From CAIYZT01 sp947461435 (GTDB lineage Bacteria > Pseudomonadota > Alphaproteobacteria > Rhodobacterales > Rhodobacteraceae): DNA of 64,000 nucleotides. A program made the position numbers and the translations under genes. The notes under the pieces were generated by a model. It saw only the letters and a program-made list of their open reading frames with translations, was not told where the DNA came from and did not search any database. The stretch lies in assembly GCA_965284435.1 (NCBI GenBank), contig OZ260083.1, positions 1,922,001 to 1,986,000 of the forward strand. The letters are read 5' to 3'. Shown here one piece after another: positions 1 through 8,587 of the stretch (positions are counted from its first letter, which is position 1; every line of letters starts with the position of its first letter).

Positions 1-51
1 GGGAACGTCCAGCGGGCCAAAGCTGTCGGTTTCGGTGCGATAGGCGGTCAT
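1..51 (-). CDS. fumC: Class II fumarate hydratase, N-terminal fragment
   Basis: Only the first 17 codons lie in the window; the gene continues past position 1. The residues read MTAYRTETDSFGPLDVP, which matches the conserved start of class II fumarases (TCA cycle, fumarate to L-malate). A second ATG lies two codons upstream at 57, but the AAGGAG ribosome site at 60-65 would touch it, whereas it is 8 nt from the ATG at 51, so 51 is preferred. It is the last gene seen of a minus-strand run sspB - methyltransferase - fumC; sspB beside fumC is a common arrangement in this order. The short length limits confidence. Confidence 0.75.
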   Translation of the reverse strand, partial: MTAYRTETDSFGPLDVP

Positions 52-133
52 GGGCATGCTCCTTCAAACTTTGCGGTCTTTTAAGGGGCCTGCATGAAGA
101 TTTCAATCGGCATGCCGTTGCATACCAACGGTC

Positions 134-697
134 TTACCTTTCGGATGCGCGGGAATAGTACAGAACGCGGGCGGGCGGCAGGTTGGCCCAGATTTTCTTG
201 CCCTTGGTGACCTTCAGCCCCAGCGCCGCAAGTTGTGCGTCGTCCAGCGCCGGGTTTTGGCCGTAGGTGAACTGAACATAAACCCCGCCGGGGGCCAGAA
301 TCTTGAAGGCCGCGCCAACGATGGCTTGACGCACGGCGCGCGGCATTGACAACAACGGCAGGCCCGAGACAACACGGGCAACGCCCGGCGCCACATGGTC
401 AGGGGCGGTGTCTGCCCCGGCTTGGATCACCGTGACGCCAGAAAGGCGGTCTTTCAGATGGCGGGCAAAGATCGGATCCAATTCGATCAGGGTCAGGTTT
501 TCGCGGGGAAGCCCTGTCGCCAAGATGCCATCGGTCAGTTTGCCGGTGCCCGGACCAAATTCGACAACACGGCCCATTGTGGGCGTGATCCCTTCGGCCA
601 TCGCCCGCGCCAGAAAGACCGAGGAAGGCGCAATCGCCGAGACCTGCAGCGGGTTGTTGATCAACCGGCGCAGGAACAAAAGCGTGTCAGAGGCCAT
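134..697 (-). CDS. PmtA-like phospholipid N-methyltransferase (class I SAM methyltransferase)
   Basis: A 187-residue protein with a single Rossmann methyltransferase domain. The SAM-binding motif VVEFGPGTGKLT lies near residues 44-55, followed by the acidic strand end LTLIELDP. The N-terminal stretch FLRRLINNPLQVSAIAPSS matches bacterial phosphatidylethanolamine N-methyltransferases of the PmtA family, which make phosphatidylcholine at the inner face of the membrane; the length also fits (about 190-200 residues). A related rRNA adenine methyltransferase-like role cannot be excluded from sequence alone. It starts two bases after the sspB stop codon, so it is probably cotranscribed with sspB. 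Confidence 0.72.
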   Translation of the reverse strand: MASDTLLFLRRLINNPLQVSAIAPSSVFLARAMAEGITPTMGRVVEFGPGTGKLTDGILATGLPRENLTLIELDPIFARHLKDRLSGVTVIQAGADTAPDHVAPGVARVVSGLPLLSMPRAVRQAIVGAAFKILAPGGVYVQFTYGQNPALDDAQLAALGLKVTKGKKIWANLPPARVLYYSRASER

Positions 698-699
698 GA

Positions 700-1164
700 T
701 TATTGCTTGCGAAACTTGTCGAGCGAGACGACCTGACCTTGGGGTTGGGGTGGTTCAGGATCGTCCTGAGGGGTATCATCATCGTCTTCTTCTTCGGCAT
801 CGTCTTCATCCTCGTGGGTTTCAAAACGCAGGCCAAATTCGACCGATGGATCGACAAATGTCCGCAGACTGTCGAAGGGAATAATTAAAGGTTCGGGCGC
901 ATTGCCGAAATTCAAGGTGATGGAAAACCCTTCGTCGGTCACCACAAGATTTTCGTACCAATGCTGGATCACCACGGTCATGTCTTTGGGATACCGTGCC
1001 TTCAGCCAGTCGGCGATGGCGACGCCGGGGGCGTTGGTATCGAAGGTGATGAAGAAATGATGCGCGCCGGGCAGGCCGTTCTTGGCCACATCTTGCAGCA
1101 CCGATTGGATCAGACTGCGCATCGCACGATGCATCAGGTTACCGTAGTCAATCGAACGCGCCAT
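700..1164 (-). CDS. sspB: SspB-family ClpXP adaptor protein
   Basis: A 154-residue protein matching alphaproteobacterial SspB, the adaptor that delivers ssrA-tagged proteins to ClpXP. It has the IDYGNLMHRAMRSLIQSVL opening helix, the beta-rich substrate-binding body (HHFFITFDT, MTVVIQHWYENLVV), an acidic Asp/Glu linker near residues 115-140 and a short C-terminal tail ending VVSLDKFRKQ that would dock on ClpX. A longer frame opens at 1245, but the start at 1164 is chosen because GAGGG lies just upstream and the family begins there. The tmRNA that produces its substrates is about 2 kb away in the same window. Confidence 0.88.
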   Translation of the reverse strand: MARSIDYGNLMHRAMRSLIQSVLQDVAKNGLPGAHHFFITFDTNAPGVAIADWLKARYPKDMTVVIQHWYENLVVTDEGFSITLNFGNAPEPLIIPFDSLRTFVDPSVEFGLRFETHEDEDDAEEEDDDDTPQDDPEPPQPQGQVVSLDKFRKQ

Positions 1165-1257
1165 GCGAAACCCTCTGCTTGGTTGCCTATTCATGGCCGG
1201 ATTCGCGGTCGAAGGAAAGGGGGAGACAGGGGTTTGTCGCCGCAAATCGGCGCGGGA

Positions 1258-2514
1258 TTACACCGGCCAGCCAAGGTTTATGGCCGCTGACAGGCCGGCG
1301 GCCACCAAAAGCACCAAAATCAGGTTCCAGTGCCGAACCAGCAGCAGATAGGCGCACAAAAGCGCCAGTGCAGCGGCGACAGGGCGCAGGCTTGACAGAT
1401 CGGGAAGCAGAACCGACAGCGGGCCAAGGGAAAAAAGATCGTGCGCGGCAAACAGCACATGCAGTCCGAACCACAGGGCCAGATGCGCGATCACGCCCAC
1501 CACGGCGGCGGTGATGCCGTGCAAGGCGCCCGACAACCGCGGCGCTGATGTGAGCCGCGCAATCCATGGGGCGCCAGCGAAAATCCACAAGAAACAGGGG
1601 GCAAAGGTCATCCAAAGGGCGATCAGGGCCCCGGCAACGCCCATGGGCCATCCGCCCACGCCATGACCCGCGATATAGCCCACGAACTCTGTGACAAGAA
1701 TGAGAGGGCCGGGTGTTGTTTCGGCCAGACCCAGCCCGTCCATCATCTGGGTCAGATCCAGCCACCCTTTGACGGCCACGACATCCTGCGCCATCCACGC
1801 CAGCACGGCATAGGCCCCGCCAAAGGTAAGAAGCGCCAATTTGGAGAAGAACACCGCGATATCGGCCAATAGGCCCCCGTAAAGAACGACAAGGCCCAAG
1901 GGAACCAGCCAGACCGCCCCCCAGATTGCCACAGCTTTGGCTGTTTCGGCCCAAGGCGGGGGCGCGGCGGGCGCGCGGGTGGCACTGGCTGAGGTGGAAA
2001 CGTAGCCCCAAATTCCGGCTGTCAGAATGATCAACGGGAAGGGCAGGCCGAACAGGAAAAGGGCGGCAAAGGCCAAAAGGGCCACAAGGCGCTGGGCCGG
2101 GCCTTTCAGCGCGCGTTTGGCCACGCGCAGCAACGCCTCGATCACCACGGCGATCACGGCGGCCTGAACGCCCGCGAACAGTGCTGCCACGAGAGGCAGT
2201 TGGCCGAAAGCGGCATAGACCGCCGACAAGGCCAGAACAATCACCGCACCTGGTAGAACAAACAGCCCCCCCGTGATCAGTCCGCCGATCGTGCCATGGG
2301 TGCGCCAACCAATCCAGGTGGCCAATTGCATCGCTTCTGGCCCCGGAAGCAGCATGCAAAACGACAAGGCAGACAGATAATCCTTTTCCGTCACCCATTT
2401 CTTGTCGTCCACAATTTCGCGGTGCATCAGAGCGATTTGTGCTGCGGGTCCGCCGAACGATAACACGCCGATGCGCGCAAAGACGCGGGTAAGGTCTGAC
2501 AAACTGGGGGTCAT
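1258..2514 (-). CDS. chrA: Chromate transporter, CHR family (ChrA)
   Basis: A 418-residue polytopic inner-membrane protein with the duplicated CHR fold. The first half carries LSFGGPAAQIALMHREIV (about 18-35) and LPGPEAMQLATWIGW (about 56-70). The second half repeats the pattern as LTFGGAYAVLAWM and AETTPGPLILVTEFVGYIAG. These paired FGG and PGP motifs are diagnostic for chromate efflux transporters, and the length equals the long-chain (two-domain) ChrA type. An in-frame start at 2514 follows GAGGC. A long open frame on the same strand (1187-2398) is only a shifted reading of this gene. Confidence 0.9.
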   Translation of the reverse strand: MTPSLSDLTRVFARIGVLSFGGPAAQIALMHREIVDDKKWVTEKDYLSALSFCMLLPGPEAMQLATWIGWRTHGTIGGLITGGLFVLPGAVIVLALSAVYAAFGQLPLVAALFAGVQAAVIAVVIEALLRVAKRALKGPAQRLVALLAFAALFLFGLPFPLIILTAGIWGYVSTSASATRAPAAPPPWAETAKAVAIWGAVWLVPLGLVVLYGGLLADIAVFFSKLALLTFGGAYAVLAWMAQDVVAVKGWLDLTQMMDGLGLAETTPGPLILVTEFVGYIAGHGVGGWPMGVAGALIALWMTFAPCFLWIFAGAPWIARLTSAPRLSGALHGITAAVVGVIAHLALWFGLHVLFAAHDLFSLGPLSVLLPDLSSLRPVAAALALLCAYLLLVRHWNLILVLLVAAGLSAAINLGWPV

Positions 2515-2835
2515 TTCAGCCTCGTCTTGGATGAGGGGAGAAGGGCAACCGGGCCTGCGGGTATTATGGTTCGTCTGGTGCGGGTCGCTGCGGCCGGGGC
2601 GCGGGACGGCGCGGTTATCAAGCAGGGATCCCGTGCAGGGTGCAGGCCGAACAGGACCGGACGTCGGGCCGTGCCTGCTGAAAGGATGCAGAGCGCGAGG
2701 GGGATCTGAACAGATTGGAGCATGGCCGCATCCTTGGACGTTTCAGGGATGCGACGCTTGGGCTGGCACCAACAGGGGCGTTCGCAGACCCCTTTGATAT
2801 TTGCTAAGCAAACACAGGCGACGCGTCAATGGGGG

Positions 2836-3170
2836 GGAAGGTGCAGGTTTCTGTTGCCAGGTACCTGCGAACCCCGCCTTACGCGGCTAAGCGCAAGGAC
2901 TTAAGTTTCGATGTTCGAACTGCTTACGCAGCCAGAGCCATCGGAGCACGGTTGTCATTTGCAACTGTACATTTGGTCCGATAACGGTGGTGCCTACCGA
3001 GCGAAAGCTGGCCTTTTTAGACGTTCGTCGATCCTATTTCGACCCCTTGCCCCCGAAATGCCGGGTGATTGGTGGAGTCGCCGGGTACCGCCCCCGGGTC
3101 CGAGCCGCTTATTATAGGTGCATTTATCGCCATAGTCTGGGGTTGCCCCCGAGCAAGGTGGAATATAGGC
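2836..3170 (-). ncRNA. ssrA: tmRNA, circularly permuted two-piece form
   Basis: Read on the minus strand, the acceptor piece comes first and ends CGACTCCACCA at 3070. About 23 nt of intervening sequence (3047-3069) follow. The coding piece then starts at 3046 with GGGGTCG, which pairs with CGACTCC to form the 7-bp acceptor stem with a G-U at the third pair, the alanine identity element. The T-arm is CCGGG with loop GGCGGTA. The resume frame runs from GCA at 2962 to TAA at 2924-2926 and encodes ANDNRAPMALAA, a typical SsrA degradation tag. A stem GCAGGT/ACCTGC closes the 3' region near 2842-2868. Outer ends are approximate. The gene order (acceptor before coding piece) is the permuted layout known in alphaproteobacteria. 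No protein gene is supported in 2515-3369. Confidence 0.93.
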
Positions 3171-3369
3171 CCCGCCGGGCCTGCGCACAAGACGGCGATT
3201 GGCGCGACGGCCCGGAGCCGACGCAAAAACAGCCTCAGGTGGCGCCAAAGCCGGGAATCGTCGCCGGATGATCCTGATAGATTTGCATTTTTGCGCGCCA
3301 AGGCGCGGCTTTCGTCTTTGCCGGGCTGTCACCTGCGCCTAGTCTGCGCCCCAAAAGAGCGGAGGAATC

Positions 3370-4254
3370 ATGCAGCGCGTTTCACTCAAGGGCGGGGTCA
3401 GCCTGTCACGGATGGTTTATGGCACATGGCGGTTGGCCGAGGATGACATTTCGCCGGCCCATATCCGTGCCAAGGTCGAGGCCTGTCTGGCACAAGGCAT
3501 CACCACGATTGACCATGCTGACATTTACGGCGGTTACCGTGTGGAGGAGATCTTTGGCGCGGCGCTGCGTGGGTCGGACCTGATGCGCCAGTTGGAGATC
3601 GTTACGAAATGCGGGATCATTTACCCGACTGGGCGCCATGCCGCCAAGATTGGCAAACATTATGATACCTCTGCGGCGCATATCGTCACATCGGTCGACC
3701 AATCGTTGCATCTGCTGGGGGCTGAGGTGATTGACCTTTTGCTGATCCATCGGCCCGATCCGTTCATGGATTTCGCTGAAACCGGTGCGGCCTTGGATGG
3801 GCTGGTTGCGGGGGGCAAGGTTCGGGCCGTGGGCGTTTCGAATTTCAGGGCCTGGGACGTGGACGCATTGCAAGCCGCGATGAAAACCCCGCTGGCCGCC
3901 AACCAGATCGAGATGAGCCTGCACGCCCGCGCGGCCTTTACCGACGGCGATCTGGCGCAAATGCAGCGGCTTGGCATGGTGCCTATGGCTTGGTCGCCGC
4001 TGGGCGGGGGCGCGCTGATGTCGGGAGGGGGGGCTTTGGGCCAGACGATCGACAGGATTGCGGCGCGCACCGGCGCTGACCGCAGCGCCGTGGCAACGGC
4101 CTGGTTGTTGGCGCATCCGGCCGGAATTGTTCCCGTGATGGGCACGAATAATCTGTCGCGGATCAAGGGCTTGTCGTCGGCCTTTGATGTGCCGATCAGC
4201 CGCGAGGATTGGTTTGAGCTGTATTCTGCGGCCTTGGGGGCAGAGGTGCCATAA
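3370..4254 (+). CDS. Aldo/keto reductase, YdhF-like
   Basis: A 294-residue single-domain NADPH-dependent aldo/keto reductase (TIM barrel). Visible landmarks are GITTIDHADIYGGY (catalytic Asp and Tyr, about 44-57), the catalytic Lys in EIVTKCG near residue 80, IDLLLIHRPDP (His about 128), KVRAVGVSNF, ANQIEMS and AWSPLGGGALMSG. The C-terminal part PVMGTNNLSRI is the usual phosphate-binding segment. The pattern is closest to the YdhF group, whose substrate is poorly defined. It is a lone gene, ending at a strong palindromic terminator shared with the convergent gene downstream. Confidence 0.85.
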   Translation: MQRVSLKGGVSLSRMVYGTWRLAEDDISPAHIRAKVEACLAQGITTIDHADIYGGYRVEEIFGAALRGSDLMRQLEIVTKCGIIYPTGRHAAKIGKHYDTSAAHIVTSVDQSLHLLGAEVIDLLLIHRPDPFMDFAETGAALDGLVAGGKVRAVGVSNFRAWDVDALQAAMKTPLAANQIEMSLHARAAFTDGDLAQMQRLGMVPMAWSPLGGGALMSGGGALGQTIDRIAARTGADRSAVATAWLLAHPAGIVPVMGTNNLSRIKGLSSAFDVPISREDWFELYSAALGAEVP

Positions 4255-4258
4255 AACA

Positions 4259-4288
4259 GGGCGCCCTTGGGAATTCCCAAGGGCGCCC
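4259..4288. terminator. Bidirectional hairpin between convergent genes
   Basis: Perfect 30-nt palindrome made of GGGCGCCCTTGGGAA and its reverse complement, 4 nt after the aldo/keto reductase stop and 17 nt after the end of the convergent binding-protein gene. It lacks a clear T-tract on either side, but position and strength fit a shared transcription end. Confidence 0.7.
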
Positions 4289-4305
4289 GATGGACGATCA
4301 GGCGA

Positions 4306-5358
4306 TCAGAAACCCGATTTGATCATTTCGAATTCTTCGGTCATGCGGTCGCGCATCGCCGGATCGATTGGCACCTGAGTGAGGAAGATACCATCGACGA
4401 TATTGGCATTGCCCGCAGCCAGTTCTTCGGGCGAGATCATCGCCATGGCGGCCGCATTGGTATGAGCATAACCGAAATTGTCCAAAAGACCCTTGGCCGA
4501 GCCGTGATCAAGCCAAGCATTGATGAAATCATAGGCCTTGTCTTCGCTGCCCGGCGCATCCTTGAAGTTCACGTATCCGCAAAACCAGTTCGCGGCACCT
4601 TCCTTGGCGGTGCGATTGAACTTCACCGGGATGTTTTCGGCCTTCATGGCGGCGACGCCATCGTTCCAGGACCACGAAACCAAAGCCTCGCCGGTTTTCA
4701 TCAGTTGGGCGTTCTGGGCAGGGTCTGCCCAATAGGTGCGCACATTTGCATGGGCCAAGCGCAGCCACGCGGCGGCGGCCTGAAACTGCTCTTCGGTGAT
4801 GTTTGACCAGTCAGATACGCCCGTGGCCAGAAGGGCCAGCGAGAAGTTGTCATCGGTATTGTCCGGCAGCGTTGTGCGGCCGGCATATTTTGGATCGGTG
4901 AACACATTCAGGGATGCCACGTCGGCATCAGGCACCAAATCCGGGTTATATGCGATGGCGGTGTAGGCGTAATCGGTCGGGATGAACCACACACCGGTAT
5001 CATCCGCAAAGACCGGAGAATTCTTGAACTGGGCACCGATATTCGCATATTCGGGAATGCGGCTGATATCCCACGGTTCGATCAGACCCGCGTCGCGATA
5101 CTTTTGCACCATCTGCGCGCAGGGGTGGGCGACGTCGGCCTTGAAGCCGGATGACATCTTTTGAAAGGCCTCATCGTCGTCACCGAAAAAGGCATAGGTC
5201 GGCATATCGCCGTTCTTGGCGACGTACCCTTCGATCAGAGCTTGATTTTCAAAGCCTGCCCAGTCGAAGACAATCAAATCAGGATCGGCGGCGTGGGCGG
5301 ATGTGCCCAAGACAAAGGCAGCCGCCGAGGCCGCAAGCAGTGTTTTTATCGTTTTCAT
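4306..5358 (-). CDS. PotD/PotF-type polyamine ABC transporter substrate-binding protein
   Basis: A 350-residue periplasmic binding protein with a clear Sec signal peptide (MKTIKTLLAASAAAFVLGTSAHA, then ADP). The mature part follows the spermidine/putrescine-binding family: LIVFDWAGF near the N-terminus, FGDDDEAFQKM, WFIPTDYAYTAIAYN and the Trp-rich ligand segment LVSWSWNDG. No permease or ATPase is next to it, so it is an orphan component or serves a distant transporter. It is divergent from an aminotransferase gene; the shared intergenic region holds a 17-nt palindrome (5452-5468). Ligand identity (putrescine, spermidine or another cation) is inferred from family only. Confidence 0.82.
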   Translation of the reverse strand: MKTIKTLLAASAAAFVLGTSAHAADPDLIVFDWAGFENQALIEGYVAKNGDMPTYAFFGDDDEAFQKMSSGFKADVAHPCAQMVQKYRDAGLIEPWDISRIPEYANIGAQFKNSPVFADDTGVWFIPTDYAYTAIAYNPDLVPDADVASLNVFTDPKYAGRTTLPDNTDDNFSLALLATGVSDWSNITEEQFQAAAAWLRLAHANVRTYWADPAQNAQLMKTGEALVSWSWNDGVAAMKAENIPVKFNRTAKEGAANWFCGYVNFKDAPGSEDKAYDFINAWLDHGSAKGLLDNFGYAHTNAAAMAMISPEELAAGNANIVDGIFLTQVPIDPAMRDRMTEEFEMIKSGF

Positions 5359-5451
5359 TCTGTCTCCTGTCGGTGGAACGGCAGCGGCCTCCCCTTTGGC
5401 GCTGCGTGAGTGGTGAATAAAAGCTAGTGATGGCTGATCAAAGGCTCAAGT

Positions 5452-5468
5452 CAATTCATCATGAATTG
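5452..5468. promoter_or_regulatory. Palindromic putative operator between divergent genes
   Basis: CAATTCATCATGAATTG is a perfect inverted repeat of 8 nt around one central base. It lies 94 nt upstream of the binding-protein gene (minus) and about 270 nt upstream of the aminotransferase (plus). It is a plausible dimeric regulator site for one or both genes; the regulator is unknown. Confidence 0.45.
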
Positions 5469-5738
5469 GGGCGCAAAAGAGCGCAGAACAGTCATGGCAG
5501 GCCTGATGACCTTTCATGAGGCGGGCGCGCTTTGCAATTGAGCAGGGCTGATACGCCAAAGGCCCGCTTGTCAGAGCAGATAAGTTTGGATAGCCAGTTA
5601 AGTGATCTGCCTGCCATGGGTGCGCAGGTCTGCCCGCAAAGCGATTTTCGGGCTGGCTGGAAGACCTGCCACGTCCTGACGCGTCCCGAAAGGGCAGCCG
5701 ATTTTGGACAAAGGATAGACCATCTTTGGGAGGGGCAG

Positions 5739-6971
5739 ATGACCCAACTTGACCTTGATTTCGTGCGCAGCCAGTTCCCGGCGTTTTCCAGCCCGGTTCT
5801 TTCGGGCCATGCCTTTTTTGAAAATGCAGGTGGGTCTTACCCCTGCGCTGCGGTTGTTGACCGGCTTCACCGGTTCTACACGGACCGCAAGGTGCAACCC
5901 TATGGTCCGTATCCGGGGGCCCAAGCGGGCGGCGCCGAGATGGACGAGGCCCGCTCGCGTTTGGCTGCGATGATGGGGGTCAAGGGGCCGCAGTTGTCTT
6001 TCGGACCGTCGACCAGCGCCAATACCTACGTTCTGGCGCAGGCCGTGCGGATCTGGCTGCGCGGACAAAACGCGGCCATCGTGGTGACCAACCAGGACCA
6101 CGAGGCGAATTCCGGCGTGTGGCGGCGTTTGGCCGATGAAGGGATCGAGGTGCGCGAATGGCAGGTGGATCCCGACACCGGGCATCTGGATCTGGGTGGG
6201 CTGAAGGCCTTGTTGGCCGATGGGCGGGTCCGTCTGGTGGCCTTTCCGCATTGTTCCAACGTGGTGGCCGAGATCAACCCCGTGGCCGAGATTGCCGCGA
6301 TGGCACGGCAGGCCGGGGCGCGCACCGTGGTGGATGGGGTCAGCTATGCGCCGCATGGCTTTCCTGATTTTCCGGCACTGGGCTGTGATGTCTATGTTTT
6401 TTCGGCCTACAAGACCTTTGGGCCGCATCAAGGGATCATGCTGATCACGGAAGAATTTGGCGCAGAACTGCCCGCGCAGGGCCATTATTTCAACGCGGCA
6501 AGCCTGTACAAAAGATTCACACCTGCCGGGCCGGACCACGCGCAGATTGCAGCCAGTGCGGGAATGGCCGACTATGTCGATGCCCTGCACACGCATCACT
6601 TTGCCCCGCAAAGCGATGCGGCGGCGCGCAACCGGGCCGTTCATGATCTGATGCGAGCGCAAGAAGTTGCGGTGATCGCGCCCTTGCTGGAGTATCTGGC
6701 GGCGCGCAATGATCTTCGTCTGATCGGGCCGCGCAAGGCCGAAGGGCGCGCGCCCACGGTGGCCGTGGCGCTGGACCGCGCGGCCGAGCCTGTATCCGAA
6801 GCGCTGGGCCAGCGCGGGATTGCCTGCTGGGCTGGGGATTTCTATGCCGTGCGCCCTTTGCAGGCGATGGGGGTGGATCTGGGCCGCGGGGTGCTGCGTA
6901 TGTCTGCGGCTCATTACACCACCGCGGACGAGGTCGCGCGTTTGATCGCGGCGTTGGACGAGGTCTTGTAG
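5739..6971 (+). CDS. Class V PLP-dependent aminotransferase / cysteine desulfurase-like enzyme
   Basis: A 410-residue fold-type I PLP enzyme. The N-terminus carries FFENAGGSYP, the middle has FGPSTSANTYVLAQA (cofactor phosphate cup) and TNQDHEANSG, and the Schiff-base lysine sits in YVFSAYKTFGPHQG near residue 228. This is the class V aminotransferase group that includes SufS/CsdA-like desulfurases and isopenicillin epimerase-like proteins; the substrate cannot be told. The frame is open back to 5532, but a GGGAGGGG ribosome site at 5728-5735 and family length support the ATG at 5739. It is monocistronic, ending at a strong hairpin (6989-7013). Confidence 0.8.
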   Translation: MTQLDLDFVRSQFPAFSSPVLSGHAFFENAGGSYPCAAVVDRLHRFYTDRKVQPYGPYPGAQAGGAEMDEARSRLAAMMGVKGPQLSFGPSTSANTYVLAQAVRIWLRGQNAAIVVTNQDHEANSGVWRRLADEGIEVREWQVDPDTGHLDLGGLKALLADGRVRLVAFPHCSNVVAEINPVAEIAAMARQAGARTVVDGVSYAPHGFPDFPALGCDVYVFSAYKTFGPHQGIMLITEEFGAELPAQGHYFNAASLYKRFTPAGPDHAQIAASAGMADYVDALHTHHFAPQSDAAARNRAVHDLMRAQEVAVIAPLLEYLAARNDLRLIGPRKAEGRAPTVAVALDRAAEPVSEALGQRGIACWAGDFYAVRPLQAMGVDLGRGVLRMSAAHYTTADEVARLIAALDEVL

Positions 6972-6988
6972 CCCCATATCACCATGTT

Positions 6989-7013
6989 CCCGGCGGGGAG
7001 TTGCCCCGCCGGG
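6989..7013 (+). terminator. Hairpin terminator after the aminotransferase gene
   Basis: A perfect 10-bp stem, CCCGGCGGGG with CCCCGCCGGG, around the 5-nt loop AGTTG, 17 nt after the stop codon. No long T-run follows, so it may work with Rho or mainly protect the transcript end. Confidence 0.6.
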
Positions 7014-7065
7014 AGCTGGGTCTGCACGGGGCGCTGCTGCGGGTGAAGAAATCACGGCAACGATC

Positions 7066-7095
7066 TGATCCATTTGCGCTTTTGGCCTGTATAAT
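7066..7095 (+). promoter_or_regulatory. Putative RpoE (sigma-E, singlet-oxygen) promoter
   Basis: TGATCC at 7066-7071 and TATAAT at 7090-7095 are separated by 18 nt, ending 21 nt before the photolyase start. TGATCC is the -35 element known for Rhodobacter sphaeroides RpoE-dependent promoters, and photolyase and cyclopropane synthase genes are known members of that regulon. The assignment is inference from motif plus gene content; TGATCC alone occurs by chance elsewhere in the window. Confidence 0.5.
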
Positions 7096-7116
7096 CGACA
7101 AAGAAAGGCGATCGGC

Positions 7117-8526
7117 GTGAAACCCCCCATCCTTGCCTGGTTCCGCCGCGACCTGCGGTTGATTGACCATCCCATGCTGTGTGCCGCTGTGGCGCAAGAT
7201 CGGCCTGTTATCCCGATTTTCATTCTGGATCCCGAAACCGAAGCCCTTGGGGCGGCGGCAAAGTGGCGTCTTGGGCTGGCGATTGCGCGTTTTGCCGACG
7301 TTTTGGACTCTGTCGGCAGCCGTTTGATCCTGCGCCGGGGCCCGGCCGACAAGGTGATCGGCGAATTGATGGCCGAAACCGGGGCCGGGGCCGTGATGTG
7401 GTCGCGCGCATATGATCCGGCGTCCAAAGCGCGCGATACGGTGGTCAAGGCCGATGTGAAAGCGCGCGGGTTGGTGGCCGAGAGTTTCCCCGGCTTTTTG
7501 CTGCATGAACCTTGGGCCGTTGAAACCGGCACGGGCGGGTTTTACAAGGTCTATACGCCGTTCTGGAAAGCTGTCAGCGCCCTTGACGTGGGTCCAAGTC
7601 TTTTTGCGCCAAAACGGGTGCCGGGCCCGCCGGTTTGGCCGAAGTCCGATGCGTTATCTGACTGGCAGATGGGCCGCGCCATGCAACGCGGGGCCGTTGT
7701 TTGCGCGCCCTATCAGACCGTGGGCGAGGCGGGCGCGCTGGAACGGCTTGACCGATTTCTGGATGGGCCCATCCAAGGATACAAGGTTGATCGCGATTTT
7801 CCGGCAAAACCCGCCACATCGGGCCTGTCTGAAAATCTGACCTACGGCGAAATCGGCCCGCGCCGAATCTGGCATGCCGGGCGGCGGGCCATGCTGGAAG
7901 GGGCGGCCGGGGCCGAGCATTTCCTGAAAGAACTGGTCTGGCGCGAATTCGCCTGGGCCTTGATGCACCACACGCCCCAGATCACCACAAGCAATTGGCG
8001 TGCCGACTGGGACAGCTTTCCTTGGCAAGAGGATAGCCCGATGGTCGACAGATGGCGGCGGGGGATGACCGGAGAGCCCTTTGTCGACGCGGCGATGCGC
8101 GAGATGTATGTTACGGGAAAAATGCACAACCGTGCCCGTATGTTAGTGGCAAGCTATCTGACCAAGCACATGATGACCCATTGGCGGATCGGGATGGATT
8201 GGTTTGCGCAATGCCTGACGGATTGGGACCCGGCGGCCAATGCCATGGGCTGGCAATGGGTCGCAGGTTCTGGGCCGGATGCGGCACCCTATTTTCGCAT
8301 TTTCAACCCGGCTGGTCAGGCCGAGAAGTTCGACGCGGACCAGACCTATCGCAAGACATGGATTGCCGAGGCATCGCGCAAACCGGGCGCGGCGGCGCTT
8401 TCCTATTTCGATGCGGTGCCAAGATCGTGGGGGTTGGATCCGGCGCGGCCTTATCCGATGCCGCTTGTCGATCTGGCGCAGGGCCGGGCGCGCGCCTTGG
8501 AAGCTTATGCGCAACGAAACACTTGA
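7117..8526 (+). CDS. phr: Deoxyribodipyrimidine photo-lyase
   Basis: A 469-residue cryptochrome/photolyase family protein that repairs cyclobutane pyrimidine dimers using light. The N-terminal antenna domain starts PILAWFRRDLRLIDHP. The FAD-binding helical domain carries FLKELVWREFAWALM, TGEPFVDAAMREMYVTGKMHNRARMLVASYL and DWDPAANAMGWQWVAGSGPDAAPYFRIFNP, all hallmark segments of class I CPD photolyases. The start is GTG. It is the first gene of a compact series with cfa, trgA and trgB, preceded by a TGATCC-type promoter, which fits photo-oxidative stress control. No key region appears missing. Confidence 0.93.
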   Translation: MKPPILAWFRRDLRLIDHPMLCAAVAQDRPVIPIFILDPETEALGAAAKWRLGLAIARFADVLDSVGSRLILRRGPADKVIGELMAETGAGAVMWSRAYDPASKARDTVVKADVKARGLVAESFPGFLLHEPWAVETGTGGFYKVYTPFWKAVSALDVGPSLFAPKRVPGPPVWPKSDALSDWQMGRAMQRGAVVCAPYQTVGEAGALERLDRFLDGPIQGYKVDRDFPAKPATSGLSENLTYGEIGPRRIWHAGRRAMLEGAAGAEHFLKELVWREFAWALMHHTPQITTSNWRADWDSFPWQEDSPMVDRWRRGMTGEPFVDAAMREMYVTGKMHNRARMLVASYLTKHMMTHWRIGMDWFAQCLTDWDPAANAMGWQWVAGSGPDAAPYFRIFNPAGQAEKFDADQTYRKTWIAEASRKPGAAALSYFDAVPRSWGLDPARPYPMPLVDLAQGRARALEAYAQRNT

Positions 8527-8587
8527 GTGATGCGGCCACTTCTGAAATCTTAACAAAAAAACAAGACCGCCCGGGGGAGGGTGACCA

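Noticed and set aside
1187..2398. Second minus-strand frame overlapping chrA.
   Set aside because: A shifted reading of chrA; Gly/Arg-rich with no membrane segments or motifs.
2511..3332. Several short protein frames between chrA and the aldo/keto reductase.
   Set aside because: The region is occupied by tmRNA on the minus strand; frames lack ribosome sites and families.
5598..7532. Long minus-strand open frame (644 codons) opposite the aminotransferase and photolyase genes.
   Set aside because: It lies antisense to two genes with clear family motifs, has Arg/His/Pro-rich composition typical of antisense GC-rich frames, and shows no domain.
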